Origin: Scatosoma sp045576335
GTDB taxonomy: Bacteria; Bacillota; Clostridia; Christensenellales; Borkfalkiaceae
DNA length: 64,000 nucleotides
Direction of reading: 5' to 3'
Assembly: GCA_045576335.1 (NCBI GenBank)
Contig: JAZNGH010000017.1
Coordinates: 1 to 64,000, forward strand
In this document: piece after piece, positions 15,526 to 23,726 of the stretch
Numbering within the stretch: the first letter of the stretch is position 1
Layout: every line of letters begins with the position of its first letter
Notes under the pieces: generated by a model
What the model was told of the DNA's origin: nothing
Databases searched by the model: none
The model's input: the letters and a program-made list of their open reading frames with translations, nothing else
Position numbers and translations under genes: made by a program

Positions 15526-15936
15526 ATGAAAGAAACGCCGCAACATATTCCTATTGCAAATACATTGGGAAAAGCAAGTGCTGTGTTAATGGAAAGGTTT
15601 GATATAAAAAGCGAAAGCGTAATCATAACAGATAGGCAATATAAAGAACATATTGCCAAAGGGGCAAACAATCACGATGATATATTTGATAAAATTAAAA
15701 ATCGTATACCCTATATGATAGAAGACCCTGATTATGTTTTTGTTTCAGATAAAAAAGAAGATACTGTTATTTTTGTTTCAGAAGAAGATAAGATTCAGTT
15801 AATAATCAAATTGAATAGGATAAATCCTGACTTATCAAATACAATTATTACGATTTTTGGGTGTGGGGACAATACTTTGAAACGTCTTAAAAAGAAAAAC
15901 GAGATTTTATATAAAAAAAGTATTGACAAAACCTGA
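15526..15936 (+). CDS. PBECR-type toxin-like nuclease
   Basis: The 136-residue protein resembles the phage barnase-EndoU-ColicinE5/D-RelE-like nuclease group often found behind or fused to head-morphogenesis proteins: SESVIITDRQYKEHIAKGAN supplies His/Arg-type residues, followed by IPYMIEDPDYVFV and a beta strand with KIQLIIKLNR. ATG 15526 lies just after the capsid gene stop; TTG 15475 would extend it 17 residues into that gene. Base composition is more AT-rich than the neighbours, suggesting separate acquisition. The activity is inferred, not shown. Confidence 0.55.
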   Translation: MKETPQHIPIANTLGKASAVLMERFDIKSESVIITDRQYKEHIAKGANNHDDIFDKIKNRIPYMIEDPDYVFVSDKKEDTVIFVSEEDKIQLIIKLNRINPDLSNTIITIFGCGDNTLKRLKKKNEILYKKSIDKT

Positions 15937-15951
15937 AAAGCATAGTATAAT
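15923..15951 (+). promoter_or_regulatory. Strong sigma-A promoter of the structured RNA
   Basis: Perfect TTGACA (15923-15928), a 17-base spacer and perfect TATAAT (15946-15951). The -35 overlaps the last codons of the toxin-like gene. It is the strongest promoter visible in the late region. Confidence 0.9.
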
Positions 15952-15955
15952 ATAG

Positions 15956-16071
15956 GTGCCAATAAGGTAGTGGAATGTTGCAACTACACGCCTTTATGGC
16001 TAAAAGAGACTCGGGAACGGCATCACCCGATATTGGCGCAAAAGCATTATGCGTGAGCATAGTGCTTTTTT
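15956..16071 (+). ncRNA. Candidate structured phage small RNA of about 115 nt, ending in an intrinsic terminator
   Basis: Starting about 5-7 bases after TATAAT, an 8-bp closing stem (15956-15963 with 16032-16039) encloses two hairpins: GTAGT/ACTAC (15967-15971 with 15983-15987) and TCGGG/CCCGA (16011-16015 with 16026-16030), forming a three-way junction. A separate 12-bp hairpin with a GTGA (GNRA) tetraloop (16041-16068) and a T6 run forms the terminator. The two internal loops could pair (TGTTG with CGGCA). It matches no riboswitch or ribozyme consensus I know. It has no long open frame and no obvious ribosome site. Confidence 0.7.
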
Positions 16072-16089
16072 CGTACAATTCAATAATTC

Positions 16090-16121
16090 AGAGCAACGCT
16101 TTTCGAGCGTTGTTCTTTTTT
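16090..16121 (+). terminator. Second intrinsic terminator downstream of the structured RNA
   Basis: AGAGCAACGCT (16090-16100) and AGCGTTGTTCT (16106-16116) form an 11-bp stem with one wobble, followed by T6. Two consecutive terminators therefore separate the RNA from the scaffold gene. The rest of 16122-16235 holds only the scaffold leader with GACAGGAG; I see no other feature there. Confidence 0.85.
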
Positions 16122-16235
16122 ATACCATCTCGGCGACCGAGATATAAACAGCGCAAACAAAAATTTCCCTTTCGCGAGTAGGGATATAAACAACGCGACG
16201 CGGTCAACGATAGAAACAGCGGACAGGAGAACTTT

Positions 16236-16811
16236 ATGGCAAACCTTAAGGAGCTTTTAGGCACGGCGTACAAGGAAGGTATGACGGTAGAGGAAGCGGA
16301 CGCGGCACTTGGCAATAAGCGATTTGCGGACGTGTCTACGGGCGAGTACGTATCAAGGGTGAAGTATGACGCGGATACCAAGCTTTTGAACGATTACAAG
16401 GCTCAAATCGATAACAAGCAGGCGGAAATCGACGCGGCGGTAGCAAAAGCACAGGCAGCGGCAAAGACGGAATACGAAAAGCAGCTTGCAAGCGAACGGA
16501 CAGCAGACAAGCGTAAGCGAGCCAAGGAAAAGGCGTACGAGGGCTTGACGGACGAGCAGAAGGGCGTTTACGACGCTTTTTTGAAGGCGGACGATTTGAA
16601 GCTTTCCGAGGACGGAGAGAGCTTTTCCAACTTTGACGAGCTGGCAAAGCCCATACGTGAAAAATACCCCACCTTATTCCCCGTGAGTGACGGCTCTTTG
16701 AACAGGGCAGGACTTGCTCCCGCGCCCGACCGAGCGACCCCGCCCACGAGCGGTGACCCGTTCGGCTTCGGTTTTATCGAAAGAGCAAACGCAAACAAAT
16801 CCAACAAATAA
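16236..16811 (+). CDS. Phage capsid scaffolding protein (GP20-like)
   Basis: The 191-residue, highly charged protein has a central coiled coil (about 45-95; KAQIDNKQAEIDAAVAKAQA) and a flexible, proline-rich C-terminus, typical of scaffolding proteins encoded directly before the major capsid gene. The ATG follows GGACAGGAGAAC. It would guide prohead assembly and be removed later. Confidence 0.75.
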   Translation: MANLKELLGTAYKEGMTVEEADAALGNKRFADVSTGEYVSRVKYDADTKLLNDYKAQIDNKQAEIDAAVAKAQAAAKTEYEKQLASERTADKRKRAKEKAYEGLTDEQKGVYDAFLKADDLKLSEDGESFSNFDELAKPIREKYPTLFPVSDGSLNRAGLAPAPDRATPPTSGDPFGFGFIERANANKSNK

Positions 16812-16834
16812 ATTAAAAAAGGAGAAGAAACATT

Positions 16835-17725
16835 ATGACATTTGTAGCAACGGGCACGAATTACGCCCAAACCTACGCGAACGAGCTTGCGAACGCGTAT
16901 CCTTATTATCTCTATTTCCACAAGCTTCGCTCCAAGGCGAACGATAACCGTTATAAGGTATTGAACGGTACGACCATTCAAATCCCCGTTTTAACGACGA
17001 GCGGCAGAAAGAACGCCGACAACGACAACGTGCAGACGGCGACGAGAAACCACAACAACAAGTGGGAGCCGAAAACGCTCTCCCATCACCGTTATTGGAA
17101 GGACCTTATCGCTCCCGCCGATATTGTTGGCACGAACGAGGTCGTAGCAATCGGGAATATTACCCGTACCTTCAACGAGCAGCAAAAGTTCCCCGAAATG
17201 GACGCTTACCTTGCTTCCAAGCTTTACAGCGATTACACGGCAGCGGGCAAAACGGCGAACACGACCGTGCTGACGGTGGATAACGTTTTGACGGTTTTCG
17301 ACGAGCTTTACACGGCGCGTAGAGAAGCGCGCGTGCCAAAAATCGGCGAGCTGTTGTACGTTACGCCCACGGTGAACAAGCTCTTAAAGCAGGCGGTCAA
17401 GCGGTACTTAAATTCCACGGACAGCGTGCTTTCGCGTGCGATTACGGTGCTTGACGACGTGGAAATCGTAGAGGTGCCGTCCATCTTGATGAAAACGGCG
17501 TACGATTTTACCGAGGGCTGGGAGCCTGCTGGCAGCGCGAAGCAAATCAATATGATGCTCGTCAATCCGACGGCGGTCATTACGCCCGAGTTGTATTCCT
17601 ACGTGGGGCTTTCCGAGCCGTCCGCCAACACCGACGGTAAGCACGTGTACTACGAGGAATCGTGGGACGACGTATTCATTCTCAAAGAACGCATCGACGG
17701 CGTATCCTTTAACGTCACGGAATAA
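16835..17725 (+). CDS. Phage major capsid protein
   Basis: The 296-residue protein lies right after the scaffold gene with AAAGGAGAAGAAAC upstream, as expected for a highly expressed gene. The sequence (NYAQTYANELANAYPYYLYF near the N-terminus, then a beta-rich core and TAYDFTEGWEP) fits the small HK97-fold capsid proteins of Clostridia siphoviruses. No protease gene is present, consistent with an uncleaved capsid. Confidence 0.8.
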   Translation: MTFVATGTNYAQTYANELANAYPYYLYFHKLRSKANDNRYKVLNGTTIQIPVLTTSGRKNADNDNVQTATRNHNNKWEPKTLSHHRYWKDLIAPADIVGTNEVVAIGNITRTFNEQQKFPEMDAYLASKLYSDYTAAGKTANTTVLTVDNVLTVFDELYTARREARVPKIGELLYVTPTVNKLLKQAVKRYLNSTDSVLSRAITVLDDVEIVEVPSILMKTAYDFTEGWEPAGSAKQINMMLVNPTAVITPELYSYVGLSEPSANTDGKHVYYEESWDDVFILKERIDGVSFNVTE

Positions 17726-17738
17726 GGGGGCGTAGAGA

Positions 17739-17960
17739 ATGAAATTCGTACAGCGTAACAACGAGGTGCTCCGCGTGAGCGACGACGCGGTGGATAAATA
17801 CCTTAAAAACGGCTATGACCTTCTTGATGAAAAGGGGGTCAAGGTCGTTAAAAAGGGCGTGAAGGAAAGTTATTCCCGTGCGGAATACGAGGCTGTCGCA
17901 AACGAAAACGCAAAGCTCCGAGCGGAGCTTGAAAAGCTGAAAGCGAAAAAGAACGCGTAA
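17739..17960 (+). CDS. Small protein after major capsid, possible head accessory
   Basis: The 73-residue protein has an N-terminal beta motif (MKFVQRNNEVLRVSDDAVD) and a C-terminal coiled coil (YEAVANENAKLRAELEKLKA). Proteins of this design follow the capsid gene in many phages and are annotated as head accessory or unknown. The GGGGGCGTAGAG site precedes it. Confidence 0.55.
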   Translation: MKFVQRNNEVLRVSDDAVDKYLKNGYDLLDEKGVKVVKKGVKESYSRAEYEAVANENAKLRAELEKLKAKKNA

Positions 17961-18020
17961 AAGGGCGTAAATTTCGCTTTTTTTATTTCCCGCGAGTGTT
18001 CCTCGGGGATTGAAAACGAA

Positions 18021-18062
18021 CGGCGAAAAAAGGGGCGTTTTTCGCCCCTTGACGCCGTTTTA
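18021..18062 (+). terminator. Terminator after head genes
   Basis: AAGGGGCG/CGCCCCTT (18030-18037 with 18043-18050) nested inside CGGCG/CGCCG, then TTTTAT. A looser hairpin with T7 occurs earlier (17941-17980). Together they would lower expression of the connector and tail genes relative to capsid. Confidence 0.75.
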
Positions 18063-18077
18063 TGTGAGGAAAACGAT

Positions 18078-18530
18078 ATGATTTTATATAGACCCGATTA
18101 CAACGCGATAAACAGCGCGTTTAACGAATATTATCAAACGACGATAGACGTCTTAAAAGAGGAGCACCCACAGCTTTCGATGTTAGACGTAAACGTTATC
18201 GTCAATATGCAATTTGACGTATTGTGGGGCAAAATTCCGAAAACGCTTCTCTGTGGCGGTAGCTTTGATAAATTGCCGAAGCCCCGTCAAGAGGTTTTTT
18301 ATAAAGCTTTGATACAGCAAATATATTACGTCTTGACGGAGGGGGATTTTACGGCGCCGAGCGGTTACGACGTGGCGACGAATACCTTTTTATCACAGGA
18401 CGCAATCGAGCGAGCGGCAATCTCGCCCGCGGCGAAGAAAACGCTGAAAGACGGCGGCTTGCTCTATACGGGAATGAACGGCAATATCGGCTTTGCGCCG
18501 TTTCCTTATCCCGACAAGAGGTTTCCGTAA
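18078..18530 (+). CDS. Head-tail connector (adaptor) protein
   Basis: The 150-residue protein lies at the adaptor position, immediately after the head genes. It is helical at the start (AINSAFNEYYQTTIDVLKEE) and has no enzyme motif. It would bind below the portal. It shares one base with the next gene. The assignment rests mainly on gene order and size. Confidence 0.55.
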   Translation: MILYRPDYNAINSAFNEYYQTTIDVLKEEHPQLSMLDVNVIVNMQFDVLWGKIPKTLLCGGSFDKLPKPRQEVFYKALIQQIYYVLTEGDFTAPSGYDVATNTFLSQDAIERAAISPAAKKTLKDGGLLYTGMNGNIGFAPFPYPDKRFP

Positions 18531-18862
18531 TGCCTATTCAGCCGTTCGGCAGTAAGCGCATAACGCTTAAGAAAGCCTCAAATGAAGGGAATAACCCAAT
18601 GTTTTCCAACGGAAAGCCGACCGTGGAAATAATCGCTTGGGAAATGAAAAATACGCGTCAAAAGCGGCAATATTCGCCGTATAGCAAGATTTACAACGAC
18701 GAAACGGCACTTGTGCTTCGTACGCACAATCCGATTGCACAGGAGCTGGAAAGCGACGATTCCGTGAAATGGGAAGGGCGCAATTACAGCGTGCAAAGCG
18801 TTCGACCCGTGGACGTACCCTTGGGTGTGAATAAACAAAACTATGAAATTTCTTTAAGGTGA
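18530..18862 (+). CDS. Head closure / minor head-tail protein
   Basis: The 110-residue beta-rich protein (ITLKKAS..., VKWEGRNYSVQSVRPVDVP) sits between the adaptor and a tail-completion protein, the normal place of the head-closure protein. The start overlaps the upstream stop. No motif beyond size and order supports it. Confidence 0.55.
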   Translation: MPIQPFGSKRITLKKASNEGNNPMFSNGKPTVEIIAWEMKNTRQKRQYSPYSKIYNDETALVLRTHNPIAQELESDDSVKWEGRNYSVQSVRPVDVPLGVNKQNYEISLR

Positions 18863-18866
18863 ACGA

Positions 18867-19238
18867 ATGGATTTAGTCGGTGAAGCTTGTAAAATCTTAA
18901 AGCTCGTTTTGCAGGCGCGTGCGCCGTACGATACGGGGAATCTCGCTATCAATTCCATTCGGATCGTTGGTAACGCCGTAATGATCGGCGGGGAAATTGC
19001 CGATTACGCCATCTATACGAACGAGCCTTGGATACAGCGAAAAGGGAAAAACCCAAACGAAGGCTGGGTGCAAAAGGCGATACGGGAAGCCGCGCCGATT
19101 ATTCAAAGAACGTTGAGCGGCAAAGCGACGGCGGATGACCTTCGACAAGTGCAAACGAAATACGAAGGCGTGATCGCGGATAGAAAACAAAAAATGCTCG
19201 CGGAGCTGAAAAGGCTTCGCGACGGTATTACGGGGTGA
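18867..19238 (+). CDS. HK97-gp10-like tail completion protein
   Basis: The 123-residue protein contains ARAPYDTGNLAINSIRI (about residues 18-34), the recognisable P-x-DTG-L-x-x-S element of gp10-like neck proteins, followed by a YAIYTNE strand. It would form part of the neck between head and tail. Gene order agrees. Confidence 0.75.
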   Translation: MDLVGEACKILKLVLQARAPYDTGNLAINSIRIVGNAVMIGGEIADYAIYTNEPWIQRKGKNPNEGWVQKAIREAAPIIQRTLSGKATADDLRQVQTKYEGVIADRKQKMLAELKRLRDGITG

Positions 19239-19241
19239 ATT

Positions 19242-20072
19242 ATGACTTTTGAACGAGAATATGGGAAATGGCTCGTAGGGAGCTTGAATAAAAAAACGGT
19301 CGAGCTTTGCGGCGTAACGTGTAAACAGTACGACGACGTGGCGTTTAAGCCCTTACGCAAAAAAACGGAGCAGGTGGCCGTGATTATAAACGGCGGCGGC
19401 GCGGCGCGTTCGGCTGTTTTGGGTATGGACCAAAACAACGCTACGTTCAGCGTCGTTTTGCTTTGCCATAACGTTTATAAAAATTTCGCGTTGGCAGCGA
19501 TTGAAAGCGTGCAAAAAGAGTTTAACGCAAAGGTTTGTCAATTTGCATACAACGACGGGGCGGAACAAATTACGCAAAGCGTAAAATCCGTGTTTTTTAC
19601 GCCTGTTGTACTCGACGAAAGCGATTATCCCACCGATACCGAAAACGGCACGATTAAAGCCGTTTTTATGATGTTTAACGTTGCGGTGGCGTATGGAACG
19701 ACGGCGGTGATTACGCCGTCCGAGTTTACGCTCAAAATAGACGGAAAAGGCTATAAAATCGAGCGGCTTATTCAATACAATTGTGCCTCGCAACCTACAT
19801 ACGACGTGTTTCTCGCACAGGGTGACCCACGGGCGAAAAAAAACGTTTTGTCGGCAAATAACGCCTACGTTTTCACAATCGCCAAATCGGAAGGGGGTGC
19901 GTGGGGCGGTTTGCAGGGCTGGCTTCACGACGAGATTAACGCTCAATCGGGCTTGTACGGAAAAACGCTCGTGCTATCTCGCGACGGCGTTGATATTCCC
20001 ATTCGTGAATATCAGCTCACGGAAAGCTATGTGGATAACGCGGCAGCATACGTGCTTACGCTCATTTATTAG
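19242..20072 (+). CDS. Tail protein, possible terminator/tube combination
   Basis: The 276-residue protein follows the neck genes. The N-terminal about 150 residues look like a tail terminator (VAVIINGGGAARSAVLGMDQ), while the C-terminal about 100 residues are a separate beta-rich domain. In most siphoviruses terminator and tube are separate genes; here no other tube gene is visible, so this product may carry both roles or the tube is unrecognised. Confidence 0.5.
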   Translation: MTFEREYGKWLVGSLNKKTVELCGVTCKQYDDVAFKPLRKKTEQVAVIINGGGAARSAVLGMDQNNATFSVVLLCHNVYKNFALAAIESVQKEFNAKVCQFAYNDGAEQITQSVKSVFFTPVVLDESDYPTDTENGTIKAVFMMFNVAVAYGTTAVITPSEFTLKIDGKGYKIERLIQYNCASQPTYDVFLAQGDPRAKKNVLSANNAYVFTIAKSEGGAWGGLQGWLHDEINAQSGLYGKTLVLSRDGVDIPIREYQLTESYVDNAAAYVLTLIY

Positions 20073-20080
20073 GTGGTTAT

Positions 20081-20533
20081 ATGGTACAAAAAGACGCGAT
20101 TATTATCCCCGTTACACTTATGGTAACGGAAGGAACGGGGAGCACAAAGACGAATAATGCAGCGGATGCGGCAACAACGCAGAACGCAACGCCGCCAAAT
20201 ATGCAAGACGAAAAACAAAAGCAAGCAGGAACTAACGCGTTTTCAAGCGGCGCAAAAGCCGTTCTTTCGCACGTCGGCGGGCAGGTTCTTTCGAACGCTT
20301 TGCAGGGATACGGCGATATTACGGGCGATTACGTTTCGGGACAAAATTTGCAGGTTGCGGTTTCCGAAACTGCCAAAATCGTGGGAGCGGCGTCTATGGG
20401 CATTCCTGGTATGATAATATACGGGGTGGATAAAGGCGTGCAAGCGTTTAATTATTATTCCCAGCTTAAAAGAAGCGAAGCGCAGGCACAGTTCGCACAA
20501 AAGCGCGTCTACGGCACGACGCATAAAAGTTAA
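20081..20533 (+). CDS. Small tail protein, possible minimal tape measure
   Basis: The 150-residue protein has a hydrophilic, Asn/Ala/Thr/Gln-rich N-terminus, then Gly/Ala-rich hydrophobic stretches (MGIPGMIIYGVDKGVQAF) and a helical end. It occupies the tape-measure position before the large Tal-like protein. At roughly 0.15 nm of tail per residue it would specify a very short tail. No chaperone genes or long tape measure are present. Confidence 0.4.
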   Translation: MVQKDAIIIPVTLMVTEGTGSTKTNNAADAATTQNATPPNMQDEKQKQAGTNAFSSGAKAVLSHVGGQVLSNALQGYGDITGDYVSGQNLQVAVSETAKIVGAASMGIPGMIIYGVDKGVQAFNYYSQLKRSEAQAQFAQKRVYGTTHKS

Positions 20534-20556
20534 AAACCGCCCGTGCGGACGGCTTT
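20533..20556 (-). terminator. Terminator of the reverse-strand membrane gene
   Basis: Read on the minus strand, CCGTCCG and CGGGCGG form an imperfect hairpin followed by TTTTTAA. It would end the transcript of the gene at 20577-20906. Confidence 0.55.
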
Positions 20557-20576
20557 ATGGTCTTTTACAACTTGTA

Positions 20577-20906
20577 CTAAATCTTTTTTTGTTCGAGTAC
20601 GTTTTGTTGCTGTGGAATATGTTCAGGGATATTATCTGTTTCTTTGTCAAGCAAACCGCAATGTTTTTTCAATAAAGCGATTTCTATTTTTAAGCGTGCA
20701 GTTTCGGTTTGTTGCTCTTTTTTCAAAAAATCTAAGTCGTTTTTCATATCGTGTAGCTTAAAAAAGACAAAAGTATTTGTCAAGGATACACCAAACAACA
20801 TTCCCATTTCATAAAATTGTTCGGGTGTAGTCAAAAAAGTAAAAGGCAACATTATACCACTAATTATAGCACCTATTAAATTAAAAACCGCAAGTAAAAC
20901 AAACAT
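20577..20906 (-). CDS. Reverse-strand small membrane protein inside the tail module (moron)
   Basis: The 109-residue protein has two hydrophobic segments (about residues 1-24 and 33-50) and a C-terminal charged coiled coil (about 55-80). The start at 20906 has GGAGGTGTTGGT directly upstream; a longer frame to 20960 lacks one. It is the only minus-strand gene in the structural block, has its own terminator and AT-rich composition, and so looks like an independently acquired lysogenic conversion gene. Superinfection exclusion is a reasonable guess. Confidence 0.65.
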   Translation of the reverse strand: MFVLLAVFNLIGAIISGIMLPFTFLTTPEQFYEMGMLFGVSLTNTFVFFKLHDMKNDLDFLKKEQQTETARLKIEIALLKKHCGLLDKETDNIPEHIPQQQNVLEQKKI

Positions 20907-20924
20907 ACCAACACCTCCTATAAT

Positions 20925-20947
20925 GCTATCAAGACCAGCTTGATAGC
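20925..20947. repeat. 9-bp inverted repeat between divergent genes
   Basis: GCTATCAAG and CTTGATAGC are perfect arms around ACCAG. It lies just upstream of both ribosome sites of the divergent tail and membrane-protein genes and could be an operator or an mRNA leader hairpin. Confidence 0.7.
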
Positions 20948-20972
20948 AATAAAATACCATAAAAAGGAAGAA

Positions 20973-23726
20973 ATGTCAATGTATTCTATCACAAATCAAA
21001 CAAAAATTACAATGAACGACCCAAAATTAGATGGGGCAAGATTTTGGCTGAACACGAAGAGCGCACCAACAAACCTCGTGGTGGCGGGTATACCATTTAT
21101 AGACGTGATTGACGATTCCTTGGATTCGTTCGTGTTTACGCTTAAAGGCATTGAGCAAAGAACACCTTTTACTCCATATTCTTTGGTTACGTATACGGTT
21201 GACGACGGGAACGGGGAAGAAAATATTCATCTTTTCGTTTTGTTTGATAAGGTACAGACGTACTCGCGAGTAAATAATACGTATCAGCATACGGTGTCGT
21301 GTATAGAAACGTCGAAAATTCTTGAAAAAACAAAAGTTTTTAATCTCACTCTGACCAATCCCAGCGATACTCTTTTTGAGCAATTTGAAAAAGCCTGTAA
21401 AAATGCCGAGCCGTTGATATACGATTATGATTATTTGGACGGCTCGGTTCTTTGCAATCCACGTCGCTTTGAGGTGTCATCATCTCTTAAATCCTTCTTG
21501 AAGGATAAGCCCAGCCGTGATTTTTATTTTGAAAACACTGATTTTCGTACGATTTGCGACGAAATATTAAGTACCCACAATGCGCGTGTGACGGTAGAGG
21601 AAGTAACCTACAAAGACGACGGCGCGATTGAGAAAATCTATTTAGGCTATATCGCAATGAATAAGCTTGCGCCCATAACAGAGCCTATTTGGGATATAGA
21701 TAACCAAGGAGAAATTATATACGAGGAGCTTGAAAACGACGGGCAAAATTATGCGGGGAAAATCGTTGCGCGTGGTTACAATTCCGTGGCGAACGAGCCG
21801 TTGACGGTACACGATACGTTAAAATCCGCTAATGACACTGTAACGACGGACAACGCAACGCTTTTTTTGCCCTTTCCTATTTCCGATAAAGGATTTTCCA
21901 GTTTTGAAATAAATCTATCAATAGGGTATGGAGATGCATTTTCTCACGCACCTCTGTATGAAAATTGTACACTTAACTTGATCGACGTTCTTGTACCGCA
22001 AGAGCAGTATGATTTGTTAAGCAATTTAGACAAGCAAAAGCATATTCCTTATCAGATAGGAGCTAATATTATTGATTTGTCAGCTACTTATACGTCTTTT
22101 ATTTTCGAAAAAAGCGTTCTTGAAGAAGTTATAAAAAGCAAAAGGCCTATGAGTGGGGGGTTAATGGCTCAAAGTGTAGATTTGAATGGGAGTACATTTA
22201 CTTGTTCGTATTATCCTATGATTGATACGGTGACTGAAATCTCCAAGCCAGGTGTATACGATAAAAACACGCTTCTTATGGGTGTTATGGATTCGCAAGC
22301 GGAGCGAATGCTGAATATCGACCGTCACGGCAAGAAATTACTCGGTTTAATTAAGCGTACGGGAAATACGGAGTACATAATGGACGTAAAAGCAAGATAT
22401 CATTCCAAGCTGTTGCCTATTATGTCGAGAATAGATTTGCCGAACGCAACAAGTAACGAGGAGCGGGATTTTGTTTTGTACAAGAGGGAATATTCCGTTT
22501 TTGATAACTTCATAAATTGTCGGTATTATTTTTCCCAGCACTACAACGCCGTACAAGCAAATGCGGGTGTAAATCGCGCAAAACATTTGTACGATATTCC
22601 TTTGGAATCGAATGAAACGCCTATTGTAATAAAGGCGCATCTTCTTTTCTCTTTCGACGAGCAGGATGAAATATATTCGGAGAAGCCATTTAATGTGTTT
22701 AATCGCGATTGTTGTCTTTTTGTGTTACGCACACTTACGGGTGAAGCAAAAACAATCAAACAAGAAACGCAAGCAGGAATAACAAAAGAGGTAAACTGCC
22801 AACTTAAATACCTTTTGTTGCAATCAGAGGGGGTAAACGATTGTTATCCACAAAAAACAGAGAATAGCGCGGGGAGCGTTCCCGAGGACCGCACGGAGAA
22901 TCATCGTTTTATTTTGCCTCTTGCGGGTTATACGCACGCAAATATTGCAAATTTTATCGCGAAGCCTATGGATAATTACAGTATAGGTTATTCGCAAGAT
23001 CGATTTGTTTTTAGCCTTTGGGGAGACGGAGGGTATAAAATTGCCTACAATCGTTATGTGGATGTTTCGGGTGAAACGGTTGGCGAATGTCAAACTTTTA
23101 ATTTAGAATACGTTTTTGATGACCCCTTAATTACGGATGCGGAAACAAACACGGAAATAAAAAAATTCCCCATCGTTGACAAAAAGGGGTTTGTAAGCGC
23201 AATGCGTTCTACGTCGGATGGAGGAAGAAGCTTTATAAAAGTTGAATACGATAAGGACCGAGCGCAAAGCCCGTTGTTTGTTTTGTCGTTGGAATTTTTA
23301 CCTACTCCAAAATACAAAAATAATATCATTATCGGGACTGACTTTGTGAAAAATAATTACCTTGTTACGGGTGGCAAGGATTGTGGTGAGTTTACGCTTT
23401 ATGTTTCTACAAACAATGTTTTTAACGGCGACGAGGAGATTATCGATATTACGGATGCAAGAAGATGGAATAAATTTGAAATGACGGGTGCTTTTACTGC
23501 AACCCTCATAAACGAGGGGACCGTGGGATTATGTGTGATAGCCACAGAGGGCACTGCTTTTGCTTCCCTAAATGAAAAAGCAACGTCGTGGGCGATAGCA
23601 GATACGAGCGGGCGCATATATCTTGCTTGCAATGGAAAAGTAAGGGATGTATTCGTGCGTATTTGCAATCTTGTTAAGGAACTAACCCAAAAAGGAGTGA
23701 TAAATTATGATAACATTAAAAATTAG
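20973..23726 (+). CDS. Large tail/baseplate protein (Tal-like)
   Basis: The 917-residue protein is the largest product of the phage. The N-terminal about 380 residues have the beta-rich character of the Tal/gp27-like hub that closes the siphovirus tail tube (QHTVSCIETSKILEKT, YLDGSVLCNPRRFEV); the remainder is beta-rich and fibre-like. ATG 20973 with AAGGAAG upstream is preferred to the longer TTG frame from 20940. It lies before the adhesin genes. It has no recognised endopeptidase motif. Confidence 0.6.
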   Translation: MSMYSITNQTKITMNDPKLDGARFWLNTKSAPTNLVVAGIPFIDVIDDSLDSFVFTLKGIEQRTPFTPYSLVTYTVDDGNGEENIHLFVLFDKVQTYSRVNNTYQHTVSCIETSKILEKTKVFNLTLTNPSDTLFEQFEKACKNAEPLIYDYDYLDGSVLCNPRRFEVSSSLKSFLKDKPSRDFYFENTDFRTICDEILSTHNARVTVEEVTYKDDGAIEKIYLGYIAMNKLAPITEPIWDIDNQGEIIYEELENDGQNYAGKIVARGYNSVANEPLTVHDTLKSANDTVTTDNATLFLPFPISDKGFSSFEINLSIGYGDAFSHAPLYENCTLNLIDVLVPQEQYDLLSNLDKQKHIPYQIGANIIDLSATYTSFIFEKSVLEEVIKSKRPMSGGLMAQSVDLNGSTFTCSYYPMIDTVTEISKPGVYDKNTLLMGVMDSQAERMLNIDRHGKKLLGLIKRTGNTEYIMDVKARYHSKLLPIMSRIDLPNATSNEERDFVLYKREYSVFDNFINCRYYFSQHYNAVQANAGVNRAKHLYDIPLESNETPIVIKAHLLFSFDEQDEIYSEKPFNVFNRDCCLFVLRTLTGEAKTIKQETQAGITKEVNCQLKYLLLQSEGVNDCYPQKTENSAGSVPEDRTENHRFILPLAGYTHANIANFIAKPMDNYSIGYSQDRFVFSLWGDGGYKIAYNRYVDVSGETVGECQTFNLEYVFDDPLITDAETNTEIKKFPIVDKKGFVSAMRSTSDGGRSFIKVEYDKDRAQSPLFVLSLEFLPTPKYKNNIIIGTDFVKNNYLVTGGKDCGEFTLYVSTNNVFNGDEEIIDITDARRWNKFEMTGAFTATLINEGTVGLCVIATEGTAFASLNEKATSWAIADTSGRIYLACNGKVRDVFVRICNLVKELTQKGVINYDNIKN

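Noticed and set aside
20543..20761. 72-residue plus-strand frame opposite the membrane gene
   Set aside because: It lacks a ribosome site; the minus-strand frame has GGAGGTG, membrane helices and its own terminator.
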